Positions 60,104 to 64,000 of a stretch of 64,000 nucleotides of DNA are shown piece by piece. Each line of letters starts with the position of its first letter. Position 1 is the first letter of the stretch. The stretch comes from Virgibacillus_O xinjiangensis (GTDB taxonomy: Bacteria; Bacillota; Bacilli; Bacillales; Amphibacillaceae). Location of the stretch: positions 1-64,000 of the forward strand of contig NZ_JBHRSA010000041.1 of assembly GCF_042643145.1 (NCBI RefSeq). Direction: 5' to 3'. The notes under the pieces are model-generated. The model made no database searches. It saw only the letters and a list, made by a program, of their open reading frames with translations, and was not told the DNA's origin. A program made the translations under genes and the position numbers.

Positions 60104-60721
60104 TCAATACTTTACATCCCATGTACAGATACTCGTAAAAACCCCTACAAACAAGATGGTGATGAAAGAGAGGAGGAAAGTATGAGGAGAAATCAGCAGA
60201 CCTCCCGCACTGATGATCAAGACATCCATGATAAATATAAGAACACCAACATTCATTTGAAAGGCTTTCGCCATAAACTGGGCCAGTAGATCGGTTCCTC
60301 CGGTACTGGTCTTCCAACGTAGCATTACTCCAACGCCAAGCCCGATAAATAACCCTCCCAAAACCGAGCTCAACAGCGGCGGGATATGGAAGGTATGCAA
60401 AACTTGCTGATGAAATGGGGAAAGTAGATCAATAGCAAAGGAAGAGAACAGCATACCGTGCAGGCTGTTATAAAAATATTCCCGGTAATATATCCAAGCC
60501 AGCACAAAAATCGGAATACTCAACCCGATAATAACCAGGCCTGTCTGCATTCCTGTAAGATACCTTATAATTAAACCTACTCCTATCAGCCCTCCATCAA
60601 GGAGCCTGAAAGGAGTCAGGAAAAAATTAACTCCGATTGACAGAAGGACACTCCCGAACATTATACTGCCTGCTTTTTTTAGAAGAAACATCGCCCACTT
60701 CATCTCCGATTTTTGGGACAT
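60104..60721 (-). CDS. YitT/YczE family membrane protein
   Basis: A 205-residue protein with about five membrane segments. It has the family signatures FFLTPFRLLDGGLIGVGLII near 33-52 and GLGVGVMLRWKTSTGGTDLL near 127, and no DUF2179 tail. It is the second short YitT-type gene in the window. It stands alone, and its function is not established. Confidence 0.8.
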   Translation of the reverse strand: MSQKSEMKWAMFLLKKAGSIMFGSVLLSIGVNFFLTPFRLLDGGLIGVGLIIRYLTGMQTGLVIIGLSIPIFVLAWIYYREYFYNSLHGMLFSSFAIDLLSPFHQQVLHTFHIPPLLSSVLGGLFIGLGVGVMLRWKTSTGGTDLLAQFMAKAFQMNVGVLIFIMDVLIISAGGLLISPHTFLLSFITILFVGVFTSICTWDVKY

Positions 60722-60821
60722 GTTCCATTTATATGTATCCCGCTGGAATTGTTGCTGGAAATCTGGAACCTAAAGCATCACATGGGAGATAATCTGGCTC
60801 ATAAGCACACTCTTACCAAAC

Positions 60822-60850
60822 AAAATGCCTTCCTCATCGGAAGGCATGCA
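60822..60850 (-). terminator. Intrinsic terminator
   Basis: Nine-bp perfect stem (60825-60833 with 60839-60847) followed by TTTTG on the minus strand. It overlaps the last bases before the next gene's stop. Confidence 0.75.
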
Positions 60851-60852
60851 TT

Positions 60853-61104
60853 TTATAACTTTATGGAGTGTTCTTCTTCGAGCTTTCGATGAATTTCCTT
60901 TAATTTCGGCTTTTTCGCAATGATCGTCCTTGCCCGTTCCGCCAGATGGATAAGCTCTTCATTTTGCTCATCCTTCGGTAAACTTTTTTCATATTGATAG
61001 GTCTCCATCATGGTCGTTTCCAACAATCGTAAAATGGAGCTTTGTGTACGGGCTGCTTGAAGCAGCAGATCGCCTTTTTCGCTTCCTTGTGTGGATTCTG
61101 CCAT
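60853..61104 (-). CDS. Small charged helical protein
   Basis: An 83-residue protein, all helical and highly charged (MAESTQGSEKGDLLLQAART, then METYQYEKSLPKDEQNEEL, then KPKLKEIHRKLEEEHSI). GGAGGGG precedes the ATG. A longer frame starts further up without a site. No family recognised. Confidence 0.6.
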   Translation of the reverse strand: MAESTQGSEKGDLLLQAARTQSSILRLLETTMMETYQYEKSLPKDEQNEELIHLAERARTIIAKKPKLKEIHRKLEEEHSIKL

Positions 61105-61172
61105 CCTGCCCCTCCTTCCAAATGCCTTTTCTATAAGATAACATTTAAACTGTCTTACTGGCGAGCAATCGT

Positions 61173-61472
61173 CTACCAAAGCGGTTCCTCTTCGTCCGTC
61201 AATTCGTAGAAAAATGGAATAATAATTATTATAAGGAACATGTAGGAAATGAGGATCAATAACCACAAAGCAATGGAAACATCAAAAAATGTAGACATCA
61301 GGACGATGATAGGTGAGACGAAGCTAATGCTGCTGCTCTTTATCCTAGATTTTGCCGTCAAATACTGTTTTTCTCCACAATAGGGGCAAGTCATTCCAAC
61401 AGATAACGTAAATGATGCAATATATGTCTCTTTCCACGACCATTTGTTGTCACATGTTTTACAAACCGGCAT
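61173..61472 (-). CDS. TIGR04104-type zinc finger membrane protein
   Basis: A 99-residue protein. The N-terminus has two Cys pairs, CKTC near 4 and CPYC near 29, with the spacing of the CxxC-20-CxxC family (TIGR04104), probably binding zinc. Two membrane segments follow (about 48-65 and 68-88), then an acidic tail. GAGGGAG precedes the start. Function unknown; such proteins are common in Bacillaceae. Confidence 0.8.
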   Translation of the reverse strand: MPVCKTCDNKWSWKETYIASFTLSVGMTCPYCGEKQYLTAKSRIKSSSISFVSPIIVLMSTFFDVSIALWLLILISYMFLIIIIIPFFYELTDEEEPLW

Positions 61473-61562
61473 ATAGGCTCCCTCATTTCTATCTGAAATT
61501 CCCTTCCATTACCACAACGCACCATACTACTCACTGTCCCATCTCGGATAGAAGTAAAGCTA

Positions 61563-62102
61563 TTAAGGTCGGTTTTCTCTCAACCCCTTGTATATCATCC
61601 ATAAGAATACAAACGGCACAAAGAGCAGGAATGCGGTCAACAGCTGAACAATCATACCCAACCCCTCCTGCTGTCCCAATGCAGTCTGTATCACACCATG
61701 TTGAATATAAGCGAAAATCAGACTTACCATTAAATTAAGAAGAGCTATCATTCTTGTGCTATGTTTACGGACCATTTCCGCCTCGGATTTTTTCAATCCT
61801 TTCTTCTGAATAAAAGGGATGTTCACAAAACGCAGGGATTCCCGAGGATCTTCTTGTTTAATGACAGTGAAATAATTAATAAAAAAGAATGTAATAACAG
61901 TAAGAACATGAATTGCCGGCAAAACAACAAGTGTTTGCTTGCCACCCCATGCATCCGGCTCTCCTGAAAAATTGAAATGGCTTGGAATCTTTTCGGGAAG
62001 CCTGCCATAATAGTTGACTGTATAAAGAATAGAAATTGCCGCAACTCCTATGGTCAACATATCCACCATAGGAGAGTAATATTTATTGATCTGCCTCCAC
62101 AT
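61563..62102 (-). CDS. DUF1648 membrane protein
   Basis: A 179-residue protein with four membrane segments and the DUF1648 signature LPEKIPSHFNFSGEPDAWGG near 35-54. This domain is found in SdpI-type immunity proteins and many uncharacterised relatives. The start is the ATG behind GGAGGTGA; upstream in-frame codons are less well placed. No toxin gene is adjacent, so an immunity role is not supported here. Confidence 0.75.
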   Translation of the reverse strand: MWRQINKYYSPMVDMLTIGVAAISILYTVNYYGRLPEKIPSHFNFSGEPDAWGGKQTLVVLPAIHVLTVITFFFINYFTVIKQEDPRESLRFVNIPFIQKKGLKKSEAEMVRKHSTRMIALLNLMVSLIFAYIQHGVIQTALGQQEGLGMIVQLLTAFLLFVPFVFLWMIYKGLRENRP

Positions 62103-62255
62103 CCATCTCACCTCCATCCACCATGATTTTCTAAATAACCATGAGGTGTTTCTCAAAAAATCATCCCTGTGAGCAGGGATTCTTTTCTTCATGTCTAATC
62201 AATATATATGCATCGTACTAATCGTACTATAAATATGAAGAAAAGAGGACTTTCT

Positions 62256-62720
62256 ATGAAGAAATGGACAAAGCGAATTGATATTTCCGCTCCTATGGAA
62301 AAGGTATGGAATTTATTTGATGGTGAGTTGGAGGATATGCAGAAGATCATGCCCCAAGTTATCGATCATCAACCAATTAGCATTACAGATGAAAGAACGG
62401 GAAGCGTGTATCTACAGAAATATAAGGAAGGAAAACGGGTGGAAGAATATGAGGTGGAAACACTCGAATACGTCGACAGGACCGACGCCAAGAAACTGAA
62501 GATTGGTTTTACATTGGCTGGCATGTTTGAGGTAACTGCCTGTTACGAATTGGAAAAGATCAGGGATGGCAGCACGACACTTATTTACACAGTGACGAAC
62601 CGCCCCTTGAAATGGTTTGCAAAAGTATTCCTGTTGTTTGCTACAGATAAGGTGGTTGATGACTTCATGGTCCGTGTGAAGACGGTGGCAGAATTGGAAA
62701 ACAACAAAGCGGCCTTATAG
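62256..62720 (+). CDS. SRPBCC (START-like) family protein
   Basis: A 154-residue START-fold protein with a hydrophobic ligand cavity. It starts MKKWTKRIDISAPMEKVWNL and contains GSVYLQKYKEGKRVEEYEVE, IGFTLAGMFEVTACYELEKI and a C-terminal helix (DKVVDDFMVRVKTVAELEN). Ligand unknown. The chosen ATG follows AAAGAGGA; a longer frame begins earlier. Confidence 0.8.
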   Translation: MKKWTKRIDISAPMEKVWNLFDGELEDMQKIMPQVIDHQPISITDERTGSVYLQKYKEGKRVEEYEVETLEYVDRTDAKKLKIGFTLAGMFEVTACYELEKIRDGSTTLIYTVTNRPLKWFAKVFLLFATDKVVDDFMVRVKTVAELENNKAAL

Positions 62721-62756
62721 TCATAGATCCTTGATTGTGAAGGTGTAAACTCCAAA

Positions 62757-62796
62757 ACAAAGAAAGCATCTCCCGAGAGGAAGATGCTTTCTTTTC
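62757..62796. terminator. Bidirectional terminator
   Basis: A 13-bp stem (62759-62771 with 62782-62794) flanked by A and T runs, between the convergent START-like and LysM-3D genes. Confidence 0.88.
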
Positions 62797-62803
62797 GTAT
62801 CGG

Positions 62804-63613
62804 TTAATCCACTATGGTCACTTCAACCGTTCTTCTGCCCCAGCTATATGCTTGATCTTTGCTAGGAACATGGACATCAATCTTGTTTCCTTTGATGGCA
62901 CCACCTGTATCAGCAGCTACGGCATAGCCATAATCTTCTACATATACTTCCGTACCAAGTGGAATAACATTTGGATCAACGGCAATCACTTTTGCGTCCG
63001 GATTGGCATTCAAGTCAACACCAGTAGCAGTTACACCGGAACAACCGGCACACCCAGCGGTATAGGCAGTCGATTCAACTGTAAGTGTCTGTCCTTCTGC
63101 CTGATTGGAAGCAGGTTTTTCCTGTTTGGGTGCAGCTTCCGCTTCGGTCTTCTGTGTATTCACTTCCGCTGTCTCTGTTTCTTCCGTCGGCTCTGCTTTA
63201 GCAGCAGTTTCTGTATGTTGTTCCACAACTTGTGGTTCTGTGGTAGCGGCCTCGCCGTTCACAGCTAATTGTTCACCAGTATAGATCAAGTCGGAAGATA
63301 GATTATTCCATGCTTTCAAATCAGAAACCGTCACACCTTGGTCACTGCTGATGCTGGATAGAGTATCTCCCTGTTGTACAATATAGTAGTTTGTCTGTTC
63401 ATTCCCCTCGACTTTCAACACCTGATCAGGATATATCATGGTCGAGTTCAAATTGTTTATGTCCATCAATGCTTCTACTGTTGTATTATTATTGTTTGCA
63501 ATATTCCATAGGCTGTCACCTTTTTGAACGGTGTGGTCTGCTGCGGCTGATACGGATGTTGCAGAAATTCCTGCGATAACCAACCCTGCAAATGCGGCTA
63601 CTAACTTTCTCAT
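62804..63613 (-). CDS. Secreted LysM-3D domain cell wall protein (YocH-like)
   Basis: A 269-residue secreted protein with signal peptide (to about 24, VSAAADH). Two LysM repeats follow (HTVQKGDSLWNIANNNNTTV and YIVQQGDTLSSISSDQGVTV). An acidic Glu/Thr-rich linker (about 125-175) leads to a C-terminal 3D domain with ESTAYTAGCAGCSGVTATGVD and AADTGGAIKGNKIDVHVPS, the three Asp typical of the family. It should bind peptidoglycan and cleave it as a lytic transglycosylase-like enzyme. TGTAAC/TGTAAT repeats at 63697-63738 recall WalR sites, but their spacing is not exact. Confidence 0.9.
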   Translation of the reverse strand: MRKLVAAFAGLVIAGISATSVSAAADHTVQKGDSLWNIANNNNTTVEALMDINNLNSTMIYPDQVLKVEGNEQTNYYIVQQGDTLSSISSDQGVTVSDLKAWNNLSSDLIYTGEQLAVNGEAATTEPQVVEQHTETAAKAEPTEETETAEVNTQKTEAEAAPKQEKPASNQAEGQTLTVESTAYTAGCAGCSGVTATGVDLNANPDAKVIAVDPNVIPLGTEVYVEDYGYAVAADTGGAIKGNKIDVHVPSKDQAYSWGRRTVEVTIVD

Positions 63614-63819
63614 TAGGTAATCCCCCTTTTGTTTATTACAGGAGTAATCGTACCATAGCCAAACCCATTCTGTGGTTACAGGGCGGTTAAGTGTAGGTTA
63701 CATGAATTACAAAATGGACAGAAATGTTACAAATGGAATATATTAGATTTCATAGGTTATACATTCCAGCTTTTCTACATAGATGATATGGGGATTCTAT
63801 GTGTTTTTATATAGAAGCC

Positions 63820-64000
63820 TTACTCAGCTGGCTCCAGATCTTCGATAGATTCTATATCCATATAACCTGGCACGACCATTCCGATCCTTGCGCCTTCCAA
63901 GTTGGCACCCAGGTCCTCGAAGTCTCCTTCGTGCTCATCATAGAATTCCTTTGTCGTGGTAGGCATCCAGACCGCTACGGTTGCATCTGCATCCCCTGTG
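63820..64000 (-). CDS. opuAC: Glycine betaine/proline-type ABC substrate-binding protein (3' end)
   Basis: The last 59 residues of a gene cut by the window edge: DADATVAVWMPTTTKEFYDE, then DLGANLEGARIGMVVPGYMD, then IESIEDLEPAE. This is the C-terminal lobe of OpuAC-like binding proteins, with the conserved GxxxGxVVPxYM stretch that binds the trimethylammonium group. The protein is a lipoprotein or exported, and delivers compatible solutes to an ABC importer. The rest of the operon would lie to the right. Confidence 0.85.
   Translation of the reverse strand, partial: TGDADATVAVWMPTTTKEFYDEHEGDFEDLGANLEGARIGMVVPGYMDIESIEDLEPAE

Noticed and set aside
63697..63740. WalR operator before the LysM-3D gene
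   Set aside because: TGTAAC/TGTAAT repeats are present, but the spacer is three bases in the best pair and the five-base pair has a poor second half, so the consensus is not met.
54748..64000. Genomic island or prophage in the right part
   Set aside because: No integrase, transposase, tRNA end or att-like direct repeat was seen, and gene content is ordinary Bacillaceae.
1..64000. CRISPR arrays, insertion sequences, rRNA or tRNA genes
   Set aside because: No regularly spaced repeats, no transposase-like frames with terminal repeats, and no complete tRNA or rRNA signature were found on reading both strands.

Overview
The window looks like chromosome of a spore-forming, probably salt-tolerant Bacillaceae of the Virgibacillus/Oceanobacillus/Halobacillus type. 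This rests on AGGAGG-type ribosome binding sites, frequent TTG/GTG starts, a GH18/LysM spore-lytic enzyme, an AdeR-ald pair, a Mistic homologue, spore sulfolactate genes and a glycine-betaine binding protein at the right edge. Genus is an inference; there is no rRNA or tRNA to fix it.

Left third (1-24.6 kb) is housekeeping and accessory metabolism. It holds a two-gene fluoride channel, a UPF0182 membrane protein beside a Mistic (MstX) protein, and a sulfolactate block (comB-comA-VOC facing cysH). GMP reductase follows with PurBox-like sites, then an MFS exporter. Proline degradation (putB, pruA) is preceded by a consensus sigma-54 promoter and a divergent PAS/sigma-54 activator. An XRE-regulated membrane operon, two decayed genes (a stop at codon 4 of a TIGR02328-type gene and an SDR remnant) and alr-ald-adeR complete it.

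The middle (24.7-45.6 kb) carries mvaS, a redoxin/CcdA operon, a holin-like type I toxin with a candidate antisense RNA, a MurE-like ligase lacking the usual DNPR motif, and a beta-propeller membrane protein. The main accessory feature follows: an aromatic meta-cleavage island (33.2-44.8 kb). It encodes a two-subunit ring-hydroxylating dioxygenase, an FNR-type reductase and a 7Fe ferredoxin in place of the usual Rieske partners, an extradiol dioxygenase, an ACMSD-like decarboxylase, and a dehydrogenase/tautomerase/decarboxylase/hydratase series under LysR and IclR regulators. Together these could hydroxylate an aromatic acid, open the ring, decarboxylate the product and carry it to 4-hydroxy-2-oxovalerate. 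No cis-diol dehydrogenase or final aldolase is present. A second holin-like toxin follows.

The right third (46-64 kb) has a Cof-type HAD phosphatase, a Na/Pi cotransporter, a ferritin-like/cupin fusion, and serA behind a ZTP (pfl) riboswitch with terminator. It also has a GH13 alpha-glucosidase, an MFS transporter, a frameshifted LysM-GH18 spore hydrolase, a Tat-exported PhoX-like protein divergent from tatA, small membrane and coiled-coil proteins, a LysM-3D cell wall protein and the 3' end of a glycine-betaine binding protein gene. Most genes from 49.6 kb on lie on the minus strand. No CRISPR array, insertion sequence or complete tRNA was seen.
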